Source: Seminavis robusta (Eukaryota; Bacillariophyta; Bacillariophyceae; Naviculales; Naviculaceae). Taken from it: a stretch of 64,000 nt of DNA. Below the pieces are notes generated by a model, which worked only from the letters and a program-made list of their open reading frames with translations, searched no databases and was not told the origin of the DNA. Made by a program: the position numbers and the translations under genes. This document shows, in pieces, positions 1-9,801 of the stretch; position 1 is the first letter of the stretch; each line of letters begins with the position of its first letter. The stretch covers positions 65,001-129,000 of the forward strand of contig CAICTM010000054.1 in NCBI GenBank assembly GCA_903772945.1. Reading direction: 5' to 3'.

Positions 1-213
1 CGATAACAACGATAACAACGATAACAACGATAACAACGATAACAACGATAACAACGATAACAACGATAACAACGAAAAACATACAGGATAACAACGATAA
101 CAACGATAACAAGAAACACGATAACACTAACAACGATAACAACGATAACAAGATAACAACGATAACAACGATAACGAAATAACAACGATAACAACGATAC
201 AACGATAACAAGA
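1..213. repeat. 9-bp tandem satellite (CGATAACAA)n
   Basis: Nearly the whole stretch is built from the 9-mer CGATAACAA. Units are near-perfect for the first 70 bases and then broken by short insertions (around 74-90 and 110-130) and single-base slips. It runs off the left edge of the window, so its true length is unknown. No reading frame is suggested. Confidence 0.95.
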
Positions 214-929
214 GCGATTGAGTGCGAGCATCCTCAGTCACCCACTTTGTACTTTTTACTATAGGTTTATTGGCAGGCACGGATGGCCATCCGCAGTTGC
301 ATTCGACACCTTTACCCTCAAAAAGTGAGCGACAACTACACAACAACCATGGCAGCTATATGAAAAGTGATGGTCTCTACTTGTAGGGTATAGTTAGTAG
401 ATTCATTGATACTATAACAACAGCCATTGAAATCAGCCTAGTTGGTATGCTAGCAGCCTCAGAAGTAACAGGGACAGCGTCCGCAAACTGCCTCCAGCCA
501 TCCGCTGGTTCCGTGGAGACACTAGCTGACGCGAGTAGTACGAGTCAAGTTGCGAGTCTTGGGCTGTAATATCCAAAGGAACAAATGAAGCCTCTCCAAT
601 AGTGACGTCAGCGGAGCCCCTCCTGGCAGGTATACATTTTCCTCCATGCACCCCCTTCCCTGCCCCCCCTTGTTTTGCCCAGCTCGCTCCTCATTGCGTT
701 CCCTGTATGCCCCCACAACAGCCACCCACCACCGCAGCCACTGCTTTGCCTACCGGTAGTCTCGCCCCCCTCGCTCCTTAACGTATCTATTTAGTATTTC
801 TTTTTCCATACATGTGAGCGTCTTTTGCCGCACCACAGGACCACGACACAAAGGTCGTACCGGTAGTATGCAGCAAACCCCCAACGCACCCACAATATAC
901 CGGCGTTAGCCCCAGTTCTTTCCATCAAC
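214..929. other. Intergenic / 5' region of first ankyrin gene
   Basis: No supported gene. The short open frames here have no recognisable domain and overlap each other. The stretch holds a TGACGTCA octamer (603-610) and pyrimidine-rich runs of C and T (about 650-790), which could belong to the promoter or 5' leader of the downstream gene. Confidence 0.5.
603..610. promoter_or_regulatory. CRE-like octamer TGACGTCA
   Basis: Perfect palindromic bZIP/CRE octamer, 320 bp upstream of the ATG at 930. In Phaeodactylum, TGACGT/ACGTCA elements mediate the CO2/cAMP response of carbonic anhydrase promoters. A similar role here is only inferred. Confidence 0.35.
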
Positions 930-1892
930 ATGGCAATAATGTCCACTCTGTTCTCCTGGATTGCTAAAAAGCTATCCGTCGTTTCGTCCAACCAGACCAG
1001 CGAGAATGGCCAGCCGGAGGGAGATGTTCCTTTGATGGATACGACGGAGATTTGGGTGGACCATATTTTCGCCTTTGTGGGCATGGGGCACTACGCTTTG
1101 GTGGCCCCTGTGAACAAGAAGATGAAAGAGTTGTACAAGAGGTATTGTGATTCCGTCGAGAGCCCACCGATTGTGGTGACCTGGGAGCCTTTTACAAATC
1201 GACAGGCAGGCTACACGGACACGTTTTACAGCAATGCTTTATGTGATGTGAGATGTGCGGAACACGTGCAAATCCACTATAATGCTACTCCCACCAGTAC
1301 AACGTTCAATGAGGCCCATGCGTGCAAGGCACTTGCCAAGGTGGGAAATCTGATCGTTCTTTGGTGGGCTCATGATGAGAAATCGTTTCAATGGGATACA
1401 GCCACTTGCTCGGCTGCTGCAAGAGGTGGCCATTTAAAAGTTCTCAAGTGGGCACGCAGCAAGGGTTGTCCTTGGAATGAATGGACTTGTGCTTTTGCTG
1501 CAGAAGGTGGTCATTTGGAAATTCTGGAATGGGCAATTGAGAAGGGATGCCGCCGTCATTCTCTGACTTTTTGTGAATTGGCTGCTAGAAATGGTCACAA
1601 GAATATTCTTCGTTGGGCTCTCAACAATCGCTTTCGTTCTAGTGCATTGAAAAGCGAAGCTTTTGTGGCTGAAGGCGGGCATCTAGACCTGCTGATTTGG
1701 CTCCTTGCAACGGGACGAATCCCAATGCATCCGGGAATCTGTTGGAGGGCTGCCCGAGGTGGGCATTTGGAAGTTCTCCAATGGGCTCGAGCAAATCGAT
1801 GCCCATGGGATGCAAGAACATGTCATGAAGCCGAGAGAAAGGGTCATGTGGAAATTTTGGAATGGGCACGTGCGAATGGATGCCCGGAATAG
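930..1892 (+). CDS. F-box-like / ankyrin-like repeat protein (copy 1)
   Basis: Single-exon gene, 320 residues, ATG at 930. The N-terminal part (about 40-72) carries IWVDHIFAFVGMGHYALVAPVNKKM followed by LYKRYC. This module is shared with the two other ankyrin genes of the window (minus strand at 58.4-59.6 and 62.2-63.5 kb) and looks F-box-like. From about residue 138 there are seven 26-27-residue helical repeats with the pattern GHLExLxWARxxGCPWxxxTCxxAA, ending in RANGCPE. Units 3-5 have drifted from the consensus (CRRHSLTF, FRSSALKS). Such repeats are shorter than canonical 33-residue ankyrins but keep the GH(L)xxL core. Large families of this kind are typical of diatoms. Partner and function are unknown; recruiting a protein to a ubiquitin ligase is a guess from the F-box-like module. 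Confidence 0.85.
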   Translation: MAIMSTLFSWIAKKLSVVSSNQTSENGQPEGDVPLMDTTEIWVDHIFAFVGMGHYALVAPVNKKMKELYKRYCDSVESPPIVVTWEPFTNRQAGYTDTFYSNALCDVRCAEHVQIHYNATPTSTTFNEAHACKALAKVGNLIVLWWAHDEKSFQWDTATCSAAARGGHLKVLKWARSKGCPWNEWTCAFAAEGGHLEILEWAIEKGCRRHSLTFCELAARNGHKNILRWALNNRFRSSALKSEAFVAEGGHLDLLIWLLATGRIPMHPGICWRAARGGHLEVLQWARANRCPWDARTCHEAERKGHVEILEWARANGCPE

Positions 1893-2340
1893 ATAAAGAT
1901 AAATCCATCAATAACAATAGGAGAGTGGGCCAGTTGCCGCGTTACTGAGCAAACCGGAAAGGCTTGCCGCCTCGATCTAAGCTACCGGTACGAGTGGAGT
2001 GTTGAAAGGTGATTGTTGCTGTAGCAATTTTTGATTCATGGCGTGTTCTTTTTGTTTTTGACGAGAGAGTACATCGTCCTGGCTATTATTGCCAGATAGC
2101 TGGCATCGGTAGAACGATTACAAACCCGCAGGGGCTACTTCCGAACTGAGGCGACACGCTCGGTAAAACGAACGGGGGTCCAAGTTGGTTCCTCGTTCCT
2201 CATTCCTTTTGCTTGTGTAGGCGACAGTCATTCATTCATGACCAATAAGCCACGTTCGTGCTGTCGGGGTTGTCGAAACTGTAGCTACTGTAGGCATCAT
2301 GATTGACTGATGGAATTGAATGAATCGCTCCTGTACGATA
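1893..2340. other. Intergenic, convergent genes
   Basis: 448 bp between two convergent genes. No domain-bearing open frame, RNA or repeat was seen. Confidence 0.5.
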
Positions 2341-3819
2341 TTAGCGCCGCGGCAGCTGTACTTGTTCCACATCGACCAACCCCTTGTAGAGATATCGATT
2401 GAGCTGTGATACAATTCCCTCGACTCCTCCGCTGTGCACGTACATGATTTCTCGTCCGTCCAACGGTGCCTTGGGATCAAATAATGATTGTGGTTGTTTT
2501 GTGGTGGTTGTTGTCGTCGCCTGGTATTTTGGAGCCAATGGCAAATGTCGCAATAGAATCGTCCACGACGGGGCACCATAGAGGAGATCCAAAACGATTC
2601 CGTATCGTTCTTTCATTTCCTGGAAGGTCGCTAGAATATCGGCATGTGGTTCTCCAAAACGAAAGTACGTGCGTCCACGTGTCGTTTCGATTGGTGAGGG
2701 AGGGAGTATGGACGGCAATCGGTTCGACGAGTTGTTGCTGTCCTCCAACAAGGACATCATTTGTCGTTGCGCATACGTGCCGTCGCCGACACAAGGAATG
2801 ACAACGACTCGAATGTCCATGGTGGTGTCCACTATTGCTTGTGCGGTATTGTTGTCGTTGTGAAGAATATCCTGCAGAGCACTGTGGACGAGTGCCGCCG
2901 TGGAACAGGTTCCCCCCGGGATACAGACGGTGAGGGGTCGTCCTCGTCCCTTTTGTGTCCAAAAGGTGGCAATTTCCCAGGCCAATTGCCACGTCCCCTG
3001 AAGTGCCAGTCCCGCACACGCTCCTCCTTGTGGAATCCAGAGTGACTTTTTGTTAGGCATGGGTGCTGGTTCCAATTGAGGTGGAGGTGTAGTGGGTCCA
3101 CCCCATTCTCCTCCAAAGAGATTGGCATATTCGTGGGGTGACAATTCGATGAGTTCCATTCCCAAGGCTTGGGCTCGAAACAAGTTTCCATTGGGTTTGT
3201 CGCGTAGAAACTTGGGTAGTGTTTTGGTATAGTACACGAATCGTTTCTTTTTGGTTGTATCGGTATTGCGTTGACTTTGATAGTGCACAATGGCGGCCAG
3301 TGCCACCATGGCATTGCTCTGTGGTCCTCCGTAGCTGACGACGCAATCTGGAAAATCTTGCATGTCCTGAAGAGCAATCATTTTACGCGCCTTGTTTCCC
3401 GAAATGGACGCTGCCAGTTTCAGTTGATCGTCTCGTTTCCAATACACCAATCGATTCCGGATCAGGACTCGTTCCACGGGAGATTCCGTCCAACTACTCA
3501 TTAGTGCGGATGTTGACTTACGCCACTCTTGAAAGTGATGTTTCCAATCCACGTGCATCCAGCCGTCTTCTCCTCTGCTATTCTTCTCTACGACAGTACT
3601 AGATGGATTCTCCAGCATGTCTCCCAGATTGTCCATAAATTCGTCCATATCTTGTCGGCTGCCACACAGACGTCTGCACGTGGTTCTTGCTGCTGTCATG
3701 GTCGATGGTACCACAAAGCCACGAGCTTGTCGAATGGGAGCACCTAGAAGAAACATGTTGGCAAGGATCGTTATTAGAGACTGCAGTCTTCTACATGTAC
3801 ATGTACCCATGCCCTTCAT
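2341..3819 (-). CDS. PLP-dependent D-cysteine desulfhydrase / ACC deaminase-like enzyme, probably plastid
   Basis: 492 residues from the ATG at 3819; the open frame reaches further up to 3954 but only through a TTG. Fold-type II PLP enzyme of the ACC deaminase/D-cysteine desulfhydrase family. The motif SGNKARKM (Lys143) matches the family's PLP-binding lysine motif GGNKxRKL, YGGPQSNAM (about 163-171) matches the GGxQSN loop, and IPGGTCSTA in the C-terminal half fits the phosphate-binding Gly loop. These enzymes deaminate ACC or release H2S, ammonia and pyruvate from D-cysteine; which substrate applies cannot be decided here. The N-terminus is a hydrophobic signal-like stretch (about 12-30) followed by ARG-FVVPS, i.e. 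a Phe just after a likely cleavage site, as in diatom plastid presequences. It carries low-complexity inserts (Thr- and Gln-rich near the C-terminus), common in diatoms. An alternative start is M49 of the long frame, at 3810. Confidence 0.85.
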   Translation of the reverse strand: MKGMGTCTCRRLQSLITILANMFLLGAPIRQARGFVVPSTMTAARTTCRRLCGSRQDMDEFMDNLGDMLENPSSTVVEKNSRGEDGWMHVDWKHHFQEWRKSTSALMSSWTESPVERVLIRNRLVYWKRDDQLKLAASISGNKARKMIALQDMQDFPDCVVSYGGPQSNAMVALAAIVHYQSQRNTDTTKKKRFVYYTKTLPKFLRDKPNGNLFRAQALGMELIELSPHEYANLFGGEWGGPTTPPPQLEPAPMPNKKSLWIPQGGACAGLALQGTWQLAWEIATFWTQKGRGRPLTVCIPGGTCSTAALVHSALQDILHNDNNTAQAIVDTTMDIRVVVIPCVGDGTYAQRQMMSLLEDSNNSSNRLPSILPPSPIETTRGRTYFRFGEPHADILATFQEMKERYGIVLDLLYGAPSWTILLRHLPLAPKYQATTTTTTKQPQSLFDPKAPLDGREIMYVHSGGVEGIVSQLNRYLYKGLVDVEQVQLPRR

Positions 3820-4000
3820 CTCTTCCAAAGAAGCAAGGCAACGGCAACCTTTGGCCACGGGAGAATAATAGAGCCTTGCAAGGTCGTCAAGGATAGAGGA
3901 CCCGGCTGTTTGGTTGGACGCGAAGATTTTGGATTGTCGGAAGCTTGGTGGCAAGATGTAACTTCAACAGCTAAACAGGCTTTATCTTGGCATCATTCTC

Positions 4001-4249
4001 ATGACTGAAGCTGGGACTATTAACTTTTGGCGGCACCTCCGCTTTGGGAAAGGGTCTGGTGTGATGATGCGAGGTACCGTATATTTGGCCCAGGCTTTGG
4101 ATGAAGTCAGCAACATGGGTCCCTACATTACGATGGAGGCGTGGTTCCAAGCAAAGATTGCCCCCGAGCGAGGACTCCAAGACTGTGCAAGGACTGTGGC
4201 AAGAAATTCTTACAAACCTAACAATATCGATGAATGTCTGATTGTTTGA
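4001..4249 (+). CDS. Small hypothetical ORF
   Basis: 82 residues with its own ATG, ending just before the pentanucleotide repeat. The composition looks protein-like (FWRHLRFGKGSG, YLAQALDEVSNMG) but I recognise no family, and there is no signal peptide or membrane segment. It may be a chance frame or a remnant of a larger gene. Confidence 0.2.
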   Translation: MTEAGTINFWRHLRFGKGSGVMMRGTVYLAQALDEVSNMGPYITMEAWFQAKIAPERGLQDCARTVARNSYKPNNIDECLIV

Positions 4250-4252
4250 GTT

Positions 4253-4299
4253 GAATCGAATCGAATCGAATCGAATCGAATCGAATCGAATCGAATCGA
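4253..4299. repeat. Pentanucleotide microsatellite (GAATC)n
   Basis: About nine uninterrupted copies of the 5-mer GAATC/TCGAA, followed by a diverged copy (TCGAG). Confidence 0.95.
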
Positions 4300-5035
4300 G
4301 TGCATTTTGCCGCTGTTGGCTGGCAACTGGGGCAAGCAAAGCTCAACTAGCATTGCAAGGCTACAACTTACCGTACTTGATCGCACGTCTAGCTAGCTAG
4401 CCAGCCAGATTCTTCTGAGAGATCGGCGAGCTACATGGTGGTTGTCTACCCTATCTCACTCTCACGGCACCTGAAGGATGACAGCTAGCTGAGTTCGAAA
4501 GGCCCGAACGATACACTCTTGTTCGCTTGCAGGGACGGGGACCATACGGGCATACCGCTAAAAAAGCTTGATGGTTGGTGGTTGGTGGTCCGTAGACTGG
4601 TGGTCTCACCAATAAACGCTCATCACAATGGAACTTTGCCACCGGTTACTAGTACCACTGTTACCACTCAGAATCCATTGAATTTCGGTCTCCTTGATCC
4701 TTAAATCCCATGGACCTGCTGAGCGTTCTTATGGTCGTTGACGTGGAGAAAAGAGCAGTCACAGCGTTGACCGAAGGTCTTCTTCATAAGTCATACCATC
4801 TGCTGGATCAATGACTGCACAGGCAATGGTACACAGGTACTAGTAGGTGTAAGGCTTTGCAACAACTCAGGGACTGCTTTTGTAGTTTTGCAGGGCTATT
4901 TCTACAACCACAAACTTTGGAGGTGATTCTTGAACCATTATTCAGAACTTTTGCCAACCAAGAACCAAGAACCAAACAACCTTACAACCAACAAACTAAC
5001 CGAACTGGATCTGTAGAAAGTAAGCAAGCAAGACG
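4300..5035. other. Intergenic, upstream of cyclase
   Basis: No gene seen. It contains CTAGCTAGC words. A stretch with repeated AACCAA/CCAACAA just before 5036 is probably the 5' leader of the cyclase gene. Confidence 0.45.
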
Positions 5036-8000
5036 ATGGACGACCTGAACATGCCTAGGAGAGAAGAGGATGAGGACGACTCTTCGTCAGGCGAGGACTG
5101 CGACGACTACGAGGGCGGTGATCGCGACTCGATGTATACGGCTTCGCAAGCCTTTGATGCGCAGGGGCGTCGGTCCTCCATGGAGCAGCACAATGCCATT
5201 CACAAGATGACCCAGGAAGACACGAAACAGATTCTGTTGTGGAAAATGATGGTGCTCTTGATCATTACCGGAACGGCAGCATTGGTCTCCACGGGAGCTT
5301 ATATCTTCTTGGCAAAGGGAGAAGAGCAGAACTATCAAGATAGTGTGAGTGCCTGCACATTCAAGGACAGTGCATGATGTGCTATGTCTGCCATTCATCT
5401 GATCTTGTATTTTGTCTTTGCCTTATCTTATGTATGTGCTTTGTCAGTACTCCAACTTTGTGAATACGATTCGTGACTCTGCCGAATTCCACGCGTCGAA
5501 CATGTTCATCACTTTGCGTTCCTTCAGTGATCAGATCACGGTGGAAGCCATTGGGTCGAACCAAGAGTTTCCATTTGTCACCATTCCCTCCTTTGAAGCC
5601 ATGGGATCGTCCGTCCGAAGCATTACGGGCGTAGAAATCATCAATTGGCACGTCATTGTCGAAGAACACCAACTCGGCGACTGGGCCAATTACACGCTTT
5701 CCAACTACCAGACCATGTTGGCCGAAAGTCGCGCCACGGGAATTCGCTTGCAACCCGAAGGATCCGCCATTCAGCAGAGTGATTTCGTCGAAGGCGATAT
5801 TTTGCCATTGCCCTACAAGGTTCCGTCTGATACGGGCGATCCCAATGCTCCTGGCGAACTCTTGCTGGCACCCGACTATGGACCCGGCCCCTACTTTCCC
5901 GCCTGGATGACATCGCCTCCCATTTTCCATCCCGCCTTTATCAATGTCGATCCGGCACCCGATGCACTCCTCATGCCCATTAAAGCCGTCATGCAGGCAC
6001 GACGACTTGTGCTTACGGATACCGTACCCGTCCAAAATCTCGCCGACTTTTCCATCAATGCACAAGATCACGAAAACTACCATGCTTCCTTGGTCAATTA
6101 CACGTACAACGGAGGCAATACGACCGCCTTTTTTCATCCTCATTCGGCCATTATGGTACCCGTCTTTGAACAACTCAACAATCCATCCTCCAGAATTGTG
6201 GGAACGGCCGTAATCATCTTTCCGTGGGATCGATACCTCATCAATTTACTCCCGGAAGGTGTCACTGGATTGACATGTGTCTTGCGCAACAGTTGTGGCA
6301 AGGCGTGGACGTACGATCTCGTTGGCAATTCTGCCTTGTATCGAGGAGAAGGCGATTTTCACGATCCCAACTACTCCCATACCGAAGTCGTGCTGCCCTT
6401 TCAACACAATACTTCGGCAGAACAAGACGACAGTGTCGTCATGGAAACCGTCCCGGGAGAATGTGATTACAGTTATCACATTTTTGCCACACAAGAATTT
6501 GAAAACGACTACAAATCCGCCTTGCCCTGGGCGTTGACTTTGGTGGTGTCGCTGACATTTGTCGGAATGATTGCTACTTTTTGGATCTACGATACTTTTG
6601 TTCATCGACGCAACACCAAGGTTGTCACGCATGCCACCAAAACCAATGCCATTGTCGATAGTTTGTTTCCCACTGAAGCCAAAAATCGATTGCTTGAGGA
6701 TGAAGAAGAAAAACAACGACAACGCAAAGAACAAAAAAAGAATGCCAAGAATCCATACAAAGTAATGGAGCAACAACAAGCCAATCCGGAAGGAGCTCTC
6801 TCCAACAATGGGAGTGCGCACAACAGCAAGTCCGATCCCATTGCCAATCTACATCCTGAATGTACCGTCTATTTTGCTGATATTGCGGGTACGCACTATA
6901 CGAGGCTGTTTAGCACACGACAAACTGTTGCTTTGCCTTGGTTGGCAGGGGAACTCACAAATGTTTTGGTTGTCTTTTTTGTCTGTCTTGTTTGTGTCTC
7001 AATTGGAAAACAGGCTTTACATCTTGGAGTTCCAAGCGTGAGCCGGTCGAAGTCTTCAAATTGCTCGAAGCCATCTACTCGGCATTCGACGAACTGGCCA
7101 AGAGAAGGGGTGTTTTCAAAGGTTGGTCCTGGGCAATCTTGATATCTTTTTTTTGCATGTGTCTTTTTGCTCATTCATACATATCGCCACTTCTTTTTGA
7201 AAAATGCGCGTCCACCTCGATTCGGTTCACAGTGGAAACGGTATGTCGAGTTGGCCGATGATTCCAAAACGCTTGCTGTTCAAATGTTTCATTGACTCAT
7301 TGGATCTTTTTTTATCGTGGCATTCTTGCTTTGCCCCTGTGTTCTTTTAGATCGGAGATTGTTACGGTAAGGAAACGTTTGCAAACGATGGGGAAGATTG
7401 AGAAACTCAATGCATGTCTGATTCTCGTGTGCTTTGCTTTGCTCTGCTTGCGCCTGACAACCACAACAGTCGCCATTACGGGAGTCCCCGAAGCGCAAAA
7501 CGACCATGCCGTGCGAATGGCAAAGTTTGCCTGGGATACACGAGAAAGGATGAGAGTGGTTACCAAAGGCCTCGAAGGAACGCTGGGAGCGGATACCAGT
7601 GCACTAGAACTAAGGGTTGGACTACACAGGTGCGTCGGCTCGGGTGAGGAAAGCAAGAAGCATGCAAAATAGTTTGGTGCATCTCACATGCATGTTGAAT
7701 GGCTCCTGTCTCGTGGAAAACAGTGGTCCGGTAACGGTGAGGACTGCTACTTGTGGCAAAGGCAGAGCTCTACGTATCGATAGTGACCCCGACGTAGCTC
7801 ACTCTGAATGGTTTTTCTTCCGTTCTTCAGGCCGGTGTTTTGCGTGGAGAGAAGAGCAGGTTCCAGCTTTTTGGTAAGTACCTTTCGCTGTACATAATAC
7901 GAGATCGTTTTCGGAGGAATCGTATGCTGACTGTCTGCCGTCTTTTCTGTACGTGCTTTAGGCGACACAGGTATGAAGCATTCGCAGGAGACGATGGTCC

Positions 8001-8602
8001 GAGGATGAAAAAAAAAAGATGAGTTTTATTTCTATGTGGCTCACTTTGTCTGCTCCTCTGTGTAGTCAACACTGCGTCTCGCATGGAAAGGTGAGCATCA
8101 TCTCTGCTTATCGTTCCAACGTCTTGTGCTCCACGCATCTGATGGAGTGGCTAACATGGTCTTGACTCGTACACTGCATGTTATCAATAGCAACGGGGAG
8201 AAGGGAAAGATACAAGTCTCGGAGGCTACTGCCGAACGGGTGCGTGAGTTGGGAAGAGGCGCTTGGCTAACGGCCCGTGAAGACTTGATCGAAGCAAAAG
8301 GTATGTTGTGAATGTCTGCTAGCCGAGTCCAGATTGATGCACCCCTAATTCAGTGATTTCGTTTTGGACCAGGCAAGGGCAAAATGCAGACTTACTGGTT
8401 GGAAATCAACCGCCGTGCCTATACTAGTACGACAAGTACGAGTATGGACCAAAGCGCAACCAATATGACGAGCGCTATAGCTTCGGCAGCTGATCATTAC
8501 GAAGACACTTTTGCGGACGAGCCTTTATCAAGAGGAGGAGAGCCTGAGGTTCTGTCACGGGCGGATGAAGCTCCTGGAATGACGACTGACATCGAGGTCT
8601 AG
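5036..8602 (+). CDS. Receptor-type class III nucleotide (probably guanylate) cyclase, 12 exons with micro-exons
   Basis: Joining GT-AG exons gives an 823-residue protein in one frame: 5036-5344, 5448-6888, 7014-7121, 7233-7240, 7351-7366, 7470-7629, 7724-7736, 7831-7873, 7962-7970, 8066-8090, 8191-8300, 8373-8602. Layout: acidic cytosolic N-terminus, TM1 (about 69-93), a ~365-residue luminal/extracellular sensor region of unrecognised fold (perhaps CHASE-like), TM2 (about 462-486), a basic coiled linker, and a class III cyclase domain (about 575-760). The catalytic signatures are complete only after splicing: FADIAGFTSW (metal Asp), KVETIGDCY (second metal Asp), GLHSGPVTAGV, and LFGDTVNTASRMES. 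The Glu in VETIGD is the guanylate-type residue and GDTVNTASRMES is close to guanylate cyclases, but the usual Cys before LFGDT is Gln here, so ATP use is not excluded. Exons of 8, 16, 13 and 9 nt encode active-site segments. The donor of intron 3 (GTTGGT) is weak. Confidence 0.9.
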
Positions 8603-9801
8603 TAGCTACTAGTTGGTCTCGGACTGGGCAGGGAAGGGAGGTGGCTCTCAAGTTAAAATTCGATGACGAATAATTTGGCAAGCATGTCACTATTGGTTTT
8701 TACGTAACTAAATGATTGAATCAGTCGAGCCTACAGGAAACACATAGAACATCCATTTCTTGCTTGTTCGTCAAAGCTCCGCAAAATACGTCGGGCACTC
8801 ATGAGACCCAAGTGGTTCCGCCAAGTCTAAAGATCGCTGTGGCTCAAAGTCTTCCTTGACGCCTTTGAGGGCTCGTTTTAGGGTGTGGTCATGGCTTGGC
8901 TTTTGCTCGTCATCTTCTTGTTCTGGCATTAATTTGGCAGGGATCTTCCTTGGAGTGAATACGATTCGAGTCGTGGATAAATCAGAATCCTAATCAATTT
9001 TTGGAGCCATCCTAATCAATTTTTGGAGCCGCTCCAAAAATTGATTAGGATGGCTCCAAAAATTGATTAAGATTCTGATTTATCCACGACTCGAATCGTC
9101 ATTCGTCCAGCAGTCTTTAAGTCTTCTCAACTACAGATATTTGCGTGTGCTCTGTTTCTCCACGTCATGCGCGCGTCATAGTGGGAATGGAAGTCACTCC
9201 TGCAAGCACCGCAAACCCACGACGAAACTTAAACTACCGGTACTGGCTAGCCAGGTGGGAGATGGGTACGGTACCGGTAGACAAAGGCATGTTGACACCA
9301 TTCTTCTCGATGCCACCAAACATCACCAAACTCCGGAAGGAGACGACTTCACCCCACCTTGGCACCCTGTGCATGTACCAGCAAGAACCCTGTCCATGTA
9401 CCAGAAAGATACCAGTCACCACTCCGGATACCGTAGCAAGATCTGTACTGGTGGGCCGAAGGAATACACGTCCCTGGAGATTTGCTTTCCAAAGCTATTT
9501 GGTTCGAGTTTGTGTGTTTAGATCTGCATGGACTCCTCGATCTCTCGCGCAAATGAGAATTACTGCAGAACTACTATTGCTGGGAATTCTGGGGAAGTGA
9601 TCTCACTCATACAGTAGGTGTAAAGCTCTCCTTGTTTGGTACGGTATGTGCAGGTTTCTCGTGTCAGCAACAATCCGAAGTGTGGGCGTACCATCCAAAA
9701 GCCTGCATCCGGGAAAACGCGCTTCACTATTTGGCTCATAAATTCGTCCAGCACATGGATACTCGACCTGATATCATATTTCATTGAAAAAGGCAGTCAC
9801 C
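8603..9801. other. Intergenic with palindromic element
   Basis: No supported gene. Overlapping open frames at 9063-9600 disagree with each other, show no domain, and start inside the palindromic repeat. GTACCGGTA words occur at about 9235-9280. Confidence 0.5.
8957..9105. mobile_element. MITE-like long palindrome, copy 1
   Basis: About 149 bp that reads almost the same on both strands. The ends GAAT(G)ACGATTCGAGTCGTGG / CCACGACTCGAATCGTCATTC are inverted, and the interior consists of CTAATCAATTTTTGGAGC and its complement, duplicated on the left arm. The second copy at 21058-21222 shares the outer ~25 bp (CGAGTCGTGGATAAATC) and the TAATCAATTTTTGG core but has a different centre. Two unlinked hairpins with common ends indicate a non-autonomous DNA-transposon (MITE/foldback-like) family. 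There is no coding capacity and no clear target duplication. Confidence 0.75.

Noticed and set aside
5382-6173. 263-codon antisense frame over the cyclase
   Set aside because: Shadow of the cyclase sensor region.
9063-9600. Two ~150-codon plus-strand frames
   Set aside because: They begin in or next to the palindromic repeat, overlap in different frames and show no domain.
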